Shown here: positions 1 to 9,045 of the stretch, one piece after another
Position numbering within the stretch: the first letter of the stretch is position 1
How the letters are laid out: every line of letters starts with the position of its first letter
Assembly: GCF_000830005.1 (NCBI RefSeq)
Contig: NZ_CP010407.1
Location: 6,398,001-6,462,000 of the forward strand
Source: Streptomyces vietnamensis
GTDB lineage: Bacteria > Actinomycetota > Actinomycetes > Streptomycetales > Streptomycetaceae
Direction of reading: 5' to 3'
Length of the DNA stretch: 64,000 nt
Translations under genes and position numbers: made by a program
The notes under the pieces: generated by a model
Databases searched by the model: none
The model's input: only the letters and a program-made list of their open reading frames with translations
What the model was told of the DNA's origin: nothing

Positions 1-902
1 AGCGGCCCCTGACCCGTGAGGCTCACGAGCACCAGGTCCCCCTGGCGCAGCCGCGCCCCCGCGAACTCCTGGTCGTACGCGGCGACCCGGCCGAGATGCC
101 GCAGCGGCGGCCTGCTCACCAGCACCGACTCCACGAGGCCGGTCACCGCACCCGGTTCGTCGCGGACGACGGTGTCCCAGAGGGCCCGGTCGCCGAGCGC
201 GGTCAGGACCGTGGAGCCGAGCAGCGAGGCGGTGGTCTCCAGGCCGCCGAACAGGCACATGGCCCAGGTCGCGGTGGTCCGGGCCCGGTCCTCCGGGGTG
301 TCGGTGGGGAAGCCGTCCAGGGCCCGGGCGCCGACGAGCGCCTCCGACATCTCCACCATGACCCGGTGGGCGGCCTGCGCGTAGTCGCGGCGGTACATGG
401 CGCCGATGAACAGCGACAGGGTCCGCGACCACTCGTGCAGCACCGGCGGGGGCACGTCGATCCCGACGACGTGGGCCATGACCTTGCCGGAGATGCCCTC
501 GGCGACGGTCGGCATGACGTCCTGCGGAGCGGCCCCGGCGGCGAGCGCGGTCAGGCACTCGTCCGTGATCTCCTCGATGCGCGGAACGAGCGACCGCACG
601 TACGAGGCGGAGAACATGCGCTGGACCGGGCGCCGCAGGGCCGTGTGCTCGGGGGCGTCGGCCTGGACGAACCACAGCCGCAGGAACTCGGTGAGCTCCC
701 GGTACTCGGCGCGGGCCGCGTCCGTCATGTAGAGCTGGAAGGAGCGCTCGAAGGTCCCGGAGGCGAAGCCGGGGTGGTTGAGGACCTGCAGGGCCAGGGC
801 CGGGTCGGCCACGACCCAGCAGTCGAGGCCCTCGTCCCACTCCGGCGCCCGCACGCCGTCCGCGAGGGACGGCGGCGGGACCGGTGCCGTGGCAGAGGTC
901 AT
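1..902 (-). CDS. Cytochrome P450, partial (C-terminus beyond window)
   Basis: N-terminal ~300 residues of a P450, cut by the left window edge, so the haem-cysteine region is not visible. The start is the ATG at 902, which overlaps the stop of the synthetase upstream (ATGA), so the two are translationally coupled. The I-helix is normal (F-G-G-L-E-T-T, about residues 217-223). The K-helix is not: where ExxR is expected the sequence reads E258-S-V-L-V, followed by S-R-P-P-L, so the conserved arginine is absent. Position directly after an NRPS suggests oxidation of a carrier-bound amino acid or of the peptide product. The family call is sure; the substrate is unknown. Confidence 0.9.
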   Translation of the reverse strand, partial: MTSATAPVPPPSLADGVRAPEWDEGLDCWVVADPALALQVLNHPGFASGTFERSFQLYMTDAARAEYRELTEFLRLWFVQADAPEHTALRRPVQRMFSASYVRSLVPRIEEITDECLTALAAGAAPQDVMPTVAEGISGKVMAHVVGIDVPPPVLHEWSRTLSLFIGAMYRRDYAQAAHRVMVEMSEALVGARALDGFPTDTPEDRARTTATWAMCLFGGLETTASLLGSTVLTALGDRALWDTVVRDEPGAVTGLVESVLVSRPPLRHLGRVAAYDQEFAGARLRQGDLVLVSLTGQGP

Positions 903-3900
903 CGCTCCGCGGCCTTCTCGACGAGCGCGCTCAGCCCGGCGGGCGTGGGCGACAGCAGGAAGTCCCGCAGCCGTACGGTCGCGCCCAGTTCCTGCTTGAC
1001 CTTGCGCATGAGGCGTACGGCGCCGAGGGAGTTGCCGCCGATCACGAAGAAGTCGGTGTCCTCGGTGACGTCGGTGACGGGCTCGCCCTCGATGACGGCG
1101 GCGAACAGTCCGGCGATGCGCTCCAGGTCCACCGCGGGCGGAGCCGGAGCGGCCACAGGCTCCTCGACGGCCGCCACGGGGGTGCCGGCGGACCGCCTGG
1201 CGGGCTTGGCCACGGCGACGAGGGCCCGCCGGTCCACCTTGCCGTTGGCGGTCACCGGCAGCCGGTCCACCACGGCCCACAGGGTCGGCACCATGTAGGA
1301 CGGCAGCGTCTCGGTGAGCAGGTCGCGCAGCGCGACCGCGTCGACGGCCGCGTCCGGGGCGAGGACGACGGCGGCCACGAGGCGCTTGTCGGCGCCGCCG
1401 CCGTCGGTCACGACCACCACGGCGTCCTGCACCTCGGGGTGTTCGGTGAGCACGTCGCTGATGGCGCTCAGCTCGATCCGGTAGCCGCGCAGCTTGACCT
1501 GGTCGTCGGCGCGGCCGAGGAAGCGGAGACGACCGCTGGTGTCGACCCTGACCAGGTCGCCGGTGCGGTAGAGGCGCTCGGGCACGTCCGGGGACAGGTG
1601 CCCGAACACCCGGGCCGTCTCCGCCTCGTCGCCGAGGTATCCGTCGGCCAGGCCGTCACCGCCGGTGTAGAGCTCGCCGACCGCGCCGGGCGGGAGCAGC
1701 CGGCGACGGGCGTCGAGGACGTGGACACGGGTGCCGGGCACGGGGCGGCCGATGGGCAGCGGTCCGTCCACGTCCTCGGCGCGCGCCACCGAGTGGGTGG
1801 TGGTGAAGGTGGTGTTCTCGGTCGGGCCGTATCCGTTGGTGACGACGATGCCGGGGTGCCGGGCGAGGAGGCGGGCGGTGTGCTCGTGGGGCACCACGTC
1901 GCCGCCGGTCAGCAGCTGGCGCAGGCCGCCGAGGGACTCCGGCGCGAACTCCTCGACCAGCCGGAAGAGTCCGGCGGTCAGCCAGGCGACGGTGATCCCG
2001 CGCTCCTGGAGGAAGGCGCCCAGCTCGGTCGGCGAGGCGAGGCCGGCCGGGTGCACCTCCAGGACGGCGCCGGTGAGCAGGGCGCCCCACAGCTCGAGGG
2101 TGGAGGCGTCGAAGGACAGCGGGGAGAGCCGCAGCATCCGCTCGCCCGCGCCGAGGCGGACGTAACCGGCCTCGTGGACCAGGCGGATGACGGCCCGGTG
2201 CGGGACGCACACCCCCTTGGGCTGCCCGGTGGAGCCCGAGGTGAAGGCGACGTACGCCAGGCGTGCCGGGTCGGCGGGCGGGGTGGCCACGGCGTCGGCC
2301 GGGCCGGGCCGCCAGTCGGGCTCCCAGGTCGCGACGGCGGGTACGCCGAGGCCGGCGAAGCGTTCGGCGACCGGGCCGGCGACGGGGCCCGTGAGGGCGG
2401 CGGTGGGCCGGGCCCGCTCCAGGATCTTGGTGACGTGGCTGTCGGGCAGCGTCGGGTCGATGCCGACGTACGCGGCGCCCGCCCGGGCCACGCCGAGGAC
2501 GGCGACGGCCTCGGCCACCGAGCGCTCCACGCCCACCAGGACCCGGTCGCCCGGCCGCACGCCGGCGGCGAGCAGCAGGCGGGCCTGTTCGGCGGCGGCC
2601 TCGGCGAGTCGACCGTACGTCAGGGTCTGCTCGGCGTCGCGGACGGCGACGGCGTCGGGCGTCCGTGCGGCCACCTCGCGGAAGAGGGCGTCGAGCGACG
2701 TGACGGGGAAGTCCCGGCCGCTCGCGTTGATCTCGTCGAGCAGCGCGCGGCCTTCGGCGGAGATGCCGCGGACGTCCTCGAGCCGGGCGTCGGGGGCGTC
2801 GGCGAGCTGCCCGACCGCGGCGCGGAAGTCGGCGACGAAGCCCTCCGCCTCCGCCTGGTGCCAGACGCTCGTGGCGTACTCCAGGTGACCGGCGTACGAG
2901 GGGTCGGCATGGCCGATGAGCATGGTCAGGTCGAACTGGGAGCCGCCGCCGTGGCCCTCCTCGATGCGGACGCGCAGCGGTCCTGCGGTCAGTTCGCGCG
3001 GCACGAGCTGGTCGTGCATGCCGAAGCAGACCTGGACGAGCGGGTGGCAGCCGAGGCTGCGCTCGACGCCGAGGCGGGCGACGAGTTCCTCGAAGGGCAG
3101 GTCGCCGGCGTCGATGGCGGCGGCGAGCGAGCGGTGGACCCCGCGCAGGAAGGCGGCGACGTCGAGGTCGTCGTCCACGTCGACGCGTACGGGGACGAGG
3201 TTGCCCGCGACGGCGATGAGGCGGCTCAGCTCGGAGCTGCCGCGGCCGAGCAGGGGCACGCCCACCAGGAGGCTGCGGACTCCGGTGCGGCGGGCCAGCG
3301 TGAGGCCGAAGGCGCCGAGCAGGAAGGCGTACGGGGTGATGCCGAGGGCGCGGGCCCGGGCGGCGACCCGCTCGGTGACGGCGGGACCGAGGTCGAGGCC
3401 GAGGCGGTCGCCGGCGCCGTCCTGGACGGCCGGGCGCTGCCGGTCGGCGGGGAGTTCGAGGACGGACGGCACCCCGTCGAGGCGCTCGCGCCAGAGCGCG
3501 GTCTGCTCGTCCCAGGCGCCCCGGGCCCTGGCCTCCTCCTGGTGGCGGCGCAGGGCCGCGAGCGGAGTGCCGAGGTCGCGGGGGACGGCCTGGTCGGCCG
3601 CGGCGGTGAGCTCGGTGTACGTCTCCAGGATCTCCCGGAGCAGCTGGCCGACGGCGTGGCCGTCGAGGACCATGTGGTGCGCGGCGAGGACGAGGGCGCT
3701 GCGCTCGTCGGAGACGTCGGCGGGGGCCCAGTGGCCGAACCGGTAGGCGGGGGCGGCGGCCAGGTCGAAGGGCTCGCGGCCGAGGTCGGCGCCCTGGCGG
3801 CGGACCTCGCTCTCGAAGGCCTCGGCCGGTCCGACGTAGGTGTGCTCGACGAGCTCGGGTACGTAGGCGGGCAGGATCTCCTGGACCACGTCGTCGTCGC

Positions 3901-4345
3901 TCTCGCGGAAGACGGTCCGCAGTCCCTCGTGGCGGGCGACGGTGGCGGCGACGGCCTTGGCGAGCACGTCGCGGTCGAGCCGGCCGCCGTCGGTGAAGCA
4001 GCGGAAGACGAGGTTGTACGGGGAGCCGCCGGCGACCCGCTCGATCAGCCACATGCCGCGCTGGGCGGGGGTGAGCGACTGCTCGGCCGGTCCGTTCCGG
4101 TCGTCGGCGCGGGCTTCGGGCCCGGGGGCGGTGACGGGCGTGGCGGCGTCGAGGACCTGGGCGAGCGGGGCGTCGCCGAGCAGCTCCATGAGCGGCACGC
4201 GCAGTCCGAGCTCCTCCTGGAGGACGGCGGCGAGGCGCAGGGCGCGCAGCGAGTCGCCGCCGAGGGAGATGAAGCTCTCGTCGCCGAAGGCGTCGGGGCC
4301 GTCCGGGAGGTCCAGGATCTCGGCGGCCAGTGAGCGGGCCGTCAT
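899..4345 (-). CDS. NRPS, PCP-C-A-PCP
   Basis: 1,148-residue non-ribosomal peptide synthetase. Order of domains: an N-terminal carrier with L-G-G-D-S32; a condensation domain (~90-510) with H-H-M-V-L-D-G; an adenylation domain (~560-1040) with TSGSTGQPKG, GYGPTE, YRTGD and NGKVDR; and a C-terminal carrier (~1075-1145) with I-G-G-N-S. There is no thioesterase domain. Aligning by eye to GrsA gives a pocket code near D-A-L-W-L-G-G-T-F-K, which I associate loosely with branched aliphatic residues (valine-like); treat this as tentative. The first carrier has no adenylation domain of its own and must be loaded in trans. The start at 4345 was chosen because it overlaps the stop of the upstream C-PCP gene (ATGA) and begins exactly at the carrier domain; the longer open frame upstream is not homologous. 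Confidence 0.93.
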   Translation of the reverse strand: MTARSLAAEILDLPDGPDAFGDESFISLGGDSLRALRLAAVLQEELGLRVPLMELLGDAPLAQVLDAATPVTAPGPEARADDRNGPAEQSLTPAQRGMWLIERVAGGSPYNLVFRCFTDGGRLDRDVLAKAVAATVARHEGLRTVFRESDDDVVQEILPAYVPELVEHTYVGPAEAFESEVRRQGADLGREPFDLAAAPAYRFGHWAPADVSDERSALVLAAHHMVLDGHAVGQLLREILETYTELTAAADQAVPRDLGTPLAALRRHQEEARARGAWDEQTALWRERLDGVPSVLELPADRQRPAVQDGAGDRLGLDLGPAVTERVAARARALGITPYAFLLGAFGLTLARRTGVRSLLVGVPLLGRGSSELSRLIAVAGNLVPVRVDVDDDLDVAAFLRGVHRSLAAAIDAGDLPFEELVARLGVERSLGCHPLVQVCFGMHDQLVPRELTAGPLRVRIEEGHGGGSQFDLTMLIGHADPSYAGHLEYATSVWHQAEAEGFVADFRAAVGQLADAPDARLEDVRGISAEGRALLDEINASGRDFPVTSLDALFREVAARTPDAVAVRDAEQTLTYGRLAEAAAEQARLLLAAGVRPGDRVLVGVERSVAEAVAVLGVARAGAAYVGIDPTLPDSHVTKILERARPTAALTGPVAGPVAERFAGLGVPAVATWEPDWRPGPADAVATPPADPARLAYVAFTSGSTGQPKGVCVPHRAVIRLVHEAGYVRLGAGERMLRLSPLSFDASTLELWGALLTGAVLEVHPAGLASPTELGAFLQERGITVAWLTAGLFRLVEEFAPESLGGLRQLLTGGDVVPHEHTARLLARHPGIVVTNGYGPTENTTFTTTHSVARAEDVDGPLPIGRPVPGTRVHVLDARRRLLPPGAVGELYTGGDGLADGYLGDEAETARVFGHLSPDVPERLYRTGDLVRVDTSGRLRFLGRADDQVKLRGYRIELSAISDVLTEHPEVQDAVVVVTDGGGADKRLVAAVVLAPDAAVDAVALRDLLTETLPSYMVPTLWAVVDRLPVTANGKVDRRALVAVAKPARRSAGTPVAAVEEPVAAPAPPAVDLERIAGLFAAVIEGEPVTDVTEDTDFFVIGGNSLGAVRLMRKVKQELGATVRLRDFLLSPTPAGLSALVEKAAER

Positions 4346-6036
4346 CGGGCGGCTCCGCCCTGGGTGCGGGCGGCGGCGAGGAGCGCGGCCCGGTCCCCGG
4401 CGGCGGGGGCGGCGGCCGGCTCGGCCGCGGCGGCGATGAGGTCGGCCTGGCCGCCGACGGTGGGCGAGCGGAACAGGTCCATGGTGCGGACCTCGCGGCC
4501 GGAGACCTGGCCGAGGCGCTCGACGAGGAGGACGAGGAGCAGCGAGTCGCCGCCGGACTCGAAGAAGCTGACGTCGTCGGCGACGTCGTCGGTGTCCAGG
4601 ATCTCGCGCCAGATGGAGCGGACGAGTTCGAGGCGCGCGGCCGGGTCGTCCAGGTCGACGGCCGGGGCGGTGGCGGTGGGACGTACGGACTCTTCGAGCA
4701 CGGGGTTCTCCGGGAAGGTGGCGAGGTCCACGGCGCTGTGCCGCAGAGCGTTGAGGAAGTCCTTGACGTCGCCGGTGTCGAACACGTTGACCGGGTAGTC
4801 CAGGGACAGGGCGAGCCGTCGTCCGTCGGGCGTGTCCTCCAGACGGACGAACGCGGCCAGGTCGTACTTGACGAACATCGGGTCGAGCGGACGCAGCCTC
4901 CCGGTGATGCCGGGGGTGAGGTCCACGGACCGGGGCGCCTCGTCGAGGTTGACCAGGACCGGCGACAGTGGCGGCCACAGGGCGTTCCGGTCGGGGTTGA
5001 GGGCGGCGGACACCGCGTCCAGGGGGACGTCGCTGTCGACGAACGCCTCCATGCCGCTGACGCGTACGTCGCCGAGCAGGTCGTGCCAGGTGTCCTCGGG
5101 CCCGACGGTGACCCGGAGCACGACGGTGGTCATGAACATCCCGATCACGTCGGCGGTGTCGGGATCGTCACGCCCCGGCCAGGCGAAGGCGATGAGGAAG
5201 TCGCGCTGGGGTCCGGTGCGGGCGAGGGTGGCGGCCAGGAGTGCGACGCCGACCATGAAGGGGGTGCAGCCCTCCTGGGCGGCCACCGCCATGACCCGTG
5301 CCGTGGTGTCGGGGTCGAGGGAGGTGGCGAGAGAGGCTCCGAGCAGCGATTCCGCCGACCCGGCGATGGGGGTGCGGGGAAAGGGCAGTCGGACCTCGGC
5401 GGGTGCGCCGCGCAGCCGGTCGACGACTTCGGCGACCTGTTCGGCGATCTCCTCCGGAGTGCGCTCGGCGACGACGGAGGCGGGGTGCGGCGGCGTGCTG
5501 AGCTGTGGCTCGACCCCGTCGACGGCGGCCCGGTAGAGGGTGCGGATGTCCTCCAGGAGCATGCCGCGGGACACCCCGTCGAAGATGATGTGGTGCACGT
5601 TGAGCGCGAGCAGGGTGCGCTCGGCTCCCATGCGGATGATCTCGGCGCGGGCGGGCGCGTCCCGGGCGAGGTCGAAGGGCGCGGCGCTCAGGGCCCGTAC
5701 CAGGTTGTCGACCTCCTCCTCGGTCCAGCCCTCGGCCTCGGCGTCGAGGAAGCCGGGCTCGGCCGGCGGACCGTCGGTGCGGTACTCGACCTGGCGGCGC
5801 TTGACGTCGAGCCGGAAGCGGGCCCGGAGCGAGGGGTGCCGGGAGAGGGACCGCCCGACCGCCGATACGAGGGCCCGGTGGTCCACGGGGCCGGTGAACT
5901 CGACGACCGTGGGGACCAGTTGGGTGGGACGCAGCAGCTCGTCCCGGTCCAGGACCCACATGCCTTGCTGCACCCGGGTGGCCGGATACCAGGCGTGATC
6001 GGACGGTGACGCACCGTGCGGTGCCGCGGGCAGCAC
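4342..6036 (-). CDS. NRPS, stand-alone C-PCP didomain
   Basis: About 564 residues: a condensation domain (~15-440) with the catalytic H-H-I-I-F-D-G motif, followed by a carrier domain (~470-540) with S-G-G-D-S. There is no adenylation domain. I place the start at the GTG at 6036 because a strong Shine-Dalgarno (GGAGG) lies 7 bases upstream and the condensation fold begins soon after. The longer open frame reaching 6171 would overlap the 3' end of the small peptide gene and has no homology there. It is the first synthetase gene of the leftward operon and overlaps the next one by four bases. It probably condenses an acyl or aminoacyl group supplied in trans, since no loading domain is present in the window. 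Confidence 0.88.
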   Translation of the reverse strand: MLPAAPHGASPSDHAWYPATRVQQGMWVLDRDELLRPTQLVPTVVEFTGPVDHRALVSAVGRSLSRHPSLRARFRLDVKRRQVEYRTDGPPAEPGFLDAEAEGWTEEEVDNLVRALSAAPFDLARDAPARAEIIRMGAERTLLALNVHHIIFDGVSRGMLLEDIRTLYRAAVDGVEPQLSTPPHPASVVAERTPEEIAEQVAEVVDRLRGAPAEVRLPFPRTPIAGSAESLLGASLATSLDPDTTARVMAVAAQEGCTPFMVGVALLAATLARTGPQRDFLIAFAWPGRDDPDTADVIGMFMTTVVLRVTVGPEDTWHDLLGDVRVSGMEAFVDSDVPLDAVSAALNPDRNALWPPLSPVLVNLDEAPRSVDLTPGITGRLRPLDPMFVKYDLAAFVRLEDTPDGRRLALSLDYPVNVFDTGDVKDFLNALRHSAVDLATFPENPVLEESVRPTATAPAVDLDDPAARLELVRSIWREILDTDDVADDVSFFESGGDSLLLVLLVERLGQVSGREVRTMDLFRSPTVGGQADLIAAAAEPAAAPAAGDRAALLAAARTQGGAAR

Positions 6037-6089
6037 GAAGGGGCCTCCGAAATCTGCGGAAGGGGCGGGCGGGGTGGGTGAGTGGGGGC

Positions 6090-6287
6090 TCAGCCCCACT
6101 GGGAGTCGTCGGCGCCGGCGAGCGTCACGGGGGCGACCGGGGCGGGGGCCGGCGGCGGGGTCGGGCCCCACTGGGAGTCGGCGGCGACGTCGGTGGCCGG
6201 GGAGGAGCCGGCGGCGGCCAGGCCCGCGGTGGCCAGAACCGTCAGTGCGAGGGCGGCCAGGAAGCGGACGGAAAAGCGCTGAAGCAT
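6090..6287 (-). CDS. Small secreted peptide with two DSQWG motifs
   Basis: 65-residue protein, too short for routine calling. It has a purine-rich ribosome site (AAGG) before the ATG at 6287, a basic N-terminus (MLQRFSVRF), a hydrophobic segment (~9-26) and an Ala-x-Ala-like cleavage region around 24-27. The predicted mature part is about 38 residues: D37-S-Q-W-G41, then a Pro/Ala linker, then a second D61-S-Q-W-G65 that forms the exact C-terminus. It lies 53 bases upstream of the C-PCP gene in the same direction and faces a divergent LuxR-type regulator. I do not recognise a family. A secreted signal, a processed precursor or a cluster-encoded carrier peptide are all possible. Confidence 0.7.
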   Translation of the reverse strand: MLQRFSVRFLAALALTVLATAGLAAAGSSPATDVAADSQWGPTPPPAPAPVAPVTLAGADDSQWG

Positions 6288-6405
6288 CTTTCTACCTTGC
6301 TTTCTTACCTTGGTCAGAGCTGATCTGCAGGGTTCAGACGGTGGGTGGTTCCCCGGCCGAAATCTTGCGTTGTCTTTGCGCCCCAGGTCTCGCTGATCGG
6401 GGAGG
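6288..6405. promoter_or_regulatory. Divergent promoter region between peptide/NRPS operon and LuxR gene
   Basis: 118-base gap between divergently transcribed genes, so it must hold both promoters and any operator of the LuxR-type protein. I could not place a convincing -35/-10 pair on either strand. TTGCG occurs twice within ten bases (around 6363-6377). Confidence 0.5.
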
Positions 6406-6441
6406 ATGATCCTGCAATGCGAGAACCAGCAGGGTGGGAAA

Positions 6442-7431
6442 ATGTGCACGAGAGCGGACATTGGAAACGAAGGAGGCGCAGGTCCGACCGCCGAGATCTG
6501 CGCGGACGGCCTTCAGTACTACGCGGACGCGCTGCAGGGCCGGCCCGCATCCGGTGAATGTCCGCGTTGCCTGCTCGACCTGGGACTCGTCCAGCGCGTG
6601 CCCGACGGGACACTGGCCCCGATCCCGCCGCGACTGGCGGCCGGCGCCCAGATGGACCACATGGAACGCGCCATCGAGGAGAAGAAGAACGCCCTGGCGG
6701 CCATGCGGGCCGCCATCGCCCAGGCGCAGGAGATCTATCTCGACAGTTACGGCAAGGGGGAGTCGCATCTGATCCGCGTGGTCCAGGGGGCCAACGCGAT
6801 CAGCGCCACCCTCTCGGCCGCGGTGCACGCCTGCCAGGAGGAACTGCTGACGGCCCAGCCCGGCGGCGGCCGCCCCCAGGAGATGCTGGACAAGGCGCTC
6901 GCCAGCGATCTGGAGGCGATCGGGCGGGGAGTGTCGCAGCGGACGATCTACCAGCACACGATCCGCTCCCACCAGCCCACGCTCATGTACGTCGAGCACA
7001 TCGCGCAGGCGGGCGGCGAGGTGCGGACGCTGGACGAGGTCTTCGACCGGCTGATCATCTGCGACCGCAAGGTCGCCTTCATCCCCGATCCCAGCTCGGA
7101 GCGGAGCGAGATCGCGCTCGCCGTGGAGCATCCGGGCGTGGTCCGGTACCTGGTCGGCATCTTCGAGCACACCTGGCAGCGGGCGTCGCCGCTGCGCAGC
7201 TTCCCCAGCACCCGGCTGCCCCCGCTGCTGACGGACGAGGTGCGCCGGGCGATCCTGCGGCACATGGTCAACGGCCACACGGACGAGGCGATCGCGGCCC
7301 GGCTCGGCATGAGCACCCGCAGCGTGGCCAACCACATGCGCTGGGCGGCGGAGCTGTTCGGCAGCCGCAGCCGGGCGCAGCTGGCGTACCTGATCGCCAA
7401 GAGCGGGTTCCTGGACGACGTATCGGAGTGA
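6442..7431 (+). CDS. LuxR-type transcriptional regulator
   Basis: About 329 residues. The N-terminal two thirds is helical with a short coiled-coil-like stretch (~60-90) and shows no receiver or PAS signature. The C-terminus (~270-325) is a LuxR-type helix-turn-helix: DEVRRAILRHMVNGHTDEAI, then A-R-L-G-M-S-T-R-S-V-A-N-H-M. I chose the ATG at 6442 because GGTGGG precedes it at usable spacing; the in-frame ATG at 6406 sits directly against GGGGAGG, which is too close. Its location between two divergent NRPS-cluster operons suggests it is the pathway regulator. The ligand is unknown. Confidence 0.85.
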   Translation: MCTRADIGNEGGAGPTAEICADGLQYYADALQGRPASGECPRCLLDLGLVQRVPDGTLAPIPPRLAAGAQMDHMERAIEEKKNALAAMRAAIAQAQEIYLDSYGKGESHLIRVVQGANAISATLSAAVHACQEELLTAQPGGGRPQEMLDKALASDLEAIGRGVSQRTIYQHTIRSHQPTLMYVEHIAQAGGEVRTLDEVFDRLIICDRKVAFIPDPSSERSEIALAVEHPGVVRYLVGIFEHTWQRASPLRSFPSTRLPPLLTDEVRRAILRHMVNGHTDEAIAARLGMSTRSVANHMRWAAELFGSRSRAQLAYLIAKSGFLDDVSE

Positions 7432-7462
7432 CGGGGGGACGTGCCGGACCGGGGGACACGGC

Positions 7463-7491
7463 TTCACCTTCCCCCGGCCGTCATGTACGTT
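7463..7491 (+). promoter_or_regulatory. Candidate promoter of the P450-thioesterase-reductase operon
   Basis: TTCACC (7463-7468), a 17-base spacer and TACGTT (7486-7491) fit a vegetative actinobacterial promoter. It lies in the 297-base gap after the LuxR gene and would give a leader of about 230 bases before the P450 start. I see no other gene in that gap. Confidence 0.4.
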
Positions 7492-7728
7492 GTGCCCACA
7501 GCACCGTTCCCGCGCGGCCGTCTCCCGGCCGTCGCACCGCGCAGACCGGTTGGTTCCCCGTCGCGCCACGCTGGGCCCCGCCCCGGGTCGTGATCCCGGT
7601 GGTCCGTGCCCCGTCCCTTCCCTCGTGCGCCCCGCGCCGTGCCCTTCGTACGGTGCGGGCCCGCACGTCATGGCGCGTTCCCACCGCCCGCCCCGGCGAA
7701 AGCCCGCCCGGCGAAAGGAAGACGGGTC

Positions 7729-9045
7729 TTGACCGTCTACGCCACATCCGCCCCCGACGTACCGCCGCTCACGCCCCCGCCCGGCTGCCCGATGCACGCC
7801 GCGGCGACCGGACCGGCCGACGCCTTCGACCTGGTCGACCCGCGCCTCTACAGCGACGGGGACCCGCATCCGCTCTGGCGCCACATGCGCTCGCTCGACA
7901 CGCTGACCCGCCACGAGGTCGACGACGAACGCTGGTTCTGGAACGTCGTCCGCTTCGACGACTCCGACCGCGTGCTGCGCGACACCGCGACCTTCACCTC
8001 CGAACGCGGCACCATGCTCGACCTGCTGGGCCAGGACGACCCGGCCAGCGGGAAGCAGCTCGCGGCCACCGACCCGCCGCGCCACACCGAGATGCAGGGC
8101 CGGCTCAAGAAGGCCCTGGCCATCAAGTCGGTCGACAAGCAGCGCGAGATGATCCGCGACCTGGTCGTGCCGCTCATCGAACCGCTCGGCGACGGCGGCA
8201 CGTTCGACTTCGCCCAGGCCATGCTCGCGATGCCGATGTCGGTCACCGGAACGATGATGGGCCTCCCCACCGCGGACTGGGCCTGGCTCAACCGGCTCAC
8301 CACCGTGTGCATCGCCGCCGACGACCCCGAGTACCAGGACCCGGGCGGCCGCGAAGCCACCCTGAAGGCGGCCCACCGCGACCTGTTCGCCTACTTCCAG
8401 GACCTCGTCCGCTTCCGCCGCAACAACCTGGGCGACGACCTGCTCAGCGTGCTGATCTCCACCGAGTTCGAGGGCCGGCACATGGCGTCCGACGAGATCG
8501 TCGCCAACTGCTACAGCCTGCTGCTCGGCGCGAACGTCACCACCCCGCACGCGCCGAACTTCGTCATGGCCGAGTTCATCGATTCGGGCGTGCTCCAGGA
8601 CTGGGCCGCCCACCCCGAGCTGGACGCCACCGCCCTGGAGGAGTCGCTGCGCTGGGCCTCCCCGGTCAACCACTTCCTGCGGTACGCCACCCGCGACGTG
8701 GAGATCCGCAACACCCGGATCAAGGCCGGGGACGCGGTCGTGGTCTGGCTGGGCTCCGCCAACCGCGACGACCGGGTCTTCACGCGCGGCAGCGAGTTCG
8801 ACATCCGGCGCAAGCCGAACAAGCACCTCGCGTTCGGCATCGGACCGCACTACTGCATCGGCCACAGCGTCGCCCGGGTCAGCCTCAAGACCCTCTTCCA
8901 CGAGCTGTTCACCCGCTTCGAGGACTTCCGTCCGGCCGGCCGTCCCGAGCGGCTGCGGTCCAGCTTCGTCTCCGGCTACAAGCACATCCCCATCGCCGCC
9001 CGCCCCGCGCGCGGCGGCAACGGGCGGGCGAGGACGACGGCATGA
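7729..9045 (+). CDS. Cytochrome P450
   Basis: 438 residues with a complete P450 fold. The haem loop is F-G-I-G-P-H-Y-C-I-G-H and the K-helix ExxR is E-S-L-R. The I-helix reads G-A-N-V-T-T, where A/G-G-x-D/E-T is usual: the threonine is kept but the acidic residue is valine. The start is assigned to the TTG at 7729, preceded by GAAAGGAAG; upstream in-frame starts would add an unrelated arginine/proline-rich extension. It is the first gene of a three-gene operon and overlaps the thioesterase start by four bases. It probably hydroxylates a substrate of the NRPS pathway, perhaps while carrier-bound. Confidence 0.9.
   Translation: MTVYATSAPDVPPLTPPPGCPMHAAATGPADAFDLVDPRLYSDGDPHPLWRHMRSLDTLTRHEVDDERWFWNVVRFDDSDRVLRDTATFTSERGTMLDLLGQDDPASGKQLAATDPPRHTEMQGRLKKALAIKSVDKQREMIRDLVVPLIEPLGDGGTFDFAQAMLAMPMSVTGTMMGLPTADWAWLNRLTTVCIAADDPEYQDPGGREATLKAAHRDLFAYFQDLVRFRRNNLGDDLLSVLISTEFEGRHMASDEIVANCYSLLLGANVTTPHAPNFVMAEFIDSGVLQDWAAHPELDATALEESLRWASPVNHFLRYATRDVEIRNTRIKAGDAVVVWLGSANRDDRVFTRGSEFDIRRKPNKHLAFGIGPHYCIGHSVARVSLKTLFHELFTRFEDFRPAGRPERLRSSFVSGYKHIPIAARPARGGNGRARTTA

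Noticed and set aside
884-4333. Long plus-strand open frame across the NRPS
   Set aside because: Mirror of the synthetase in GC-rich DNA; Gly/Ala/Val/Glu-rich with no domain, while the minus strand shows all NRPS motifs.
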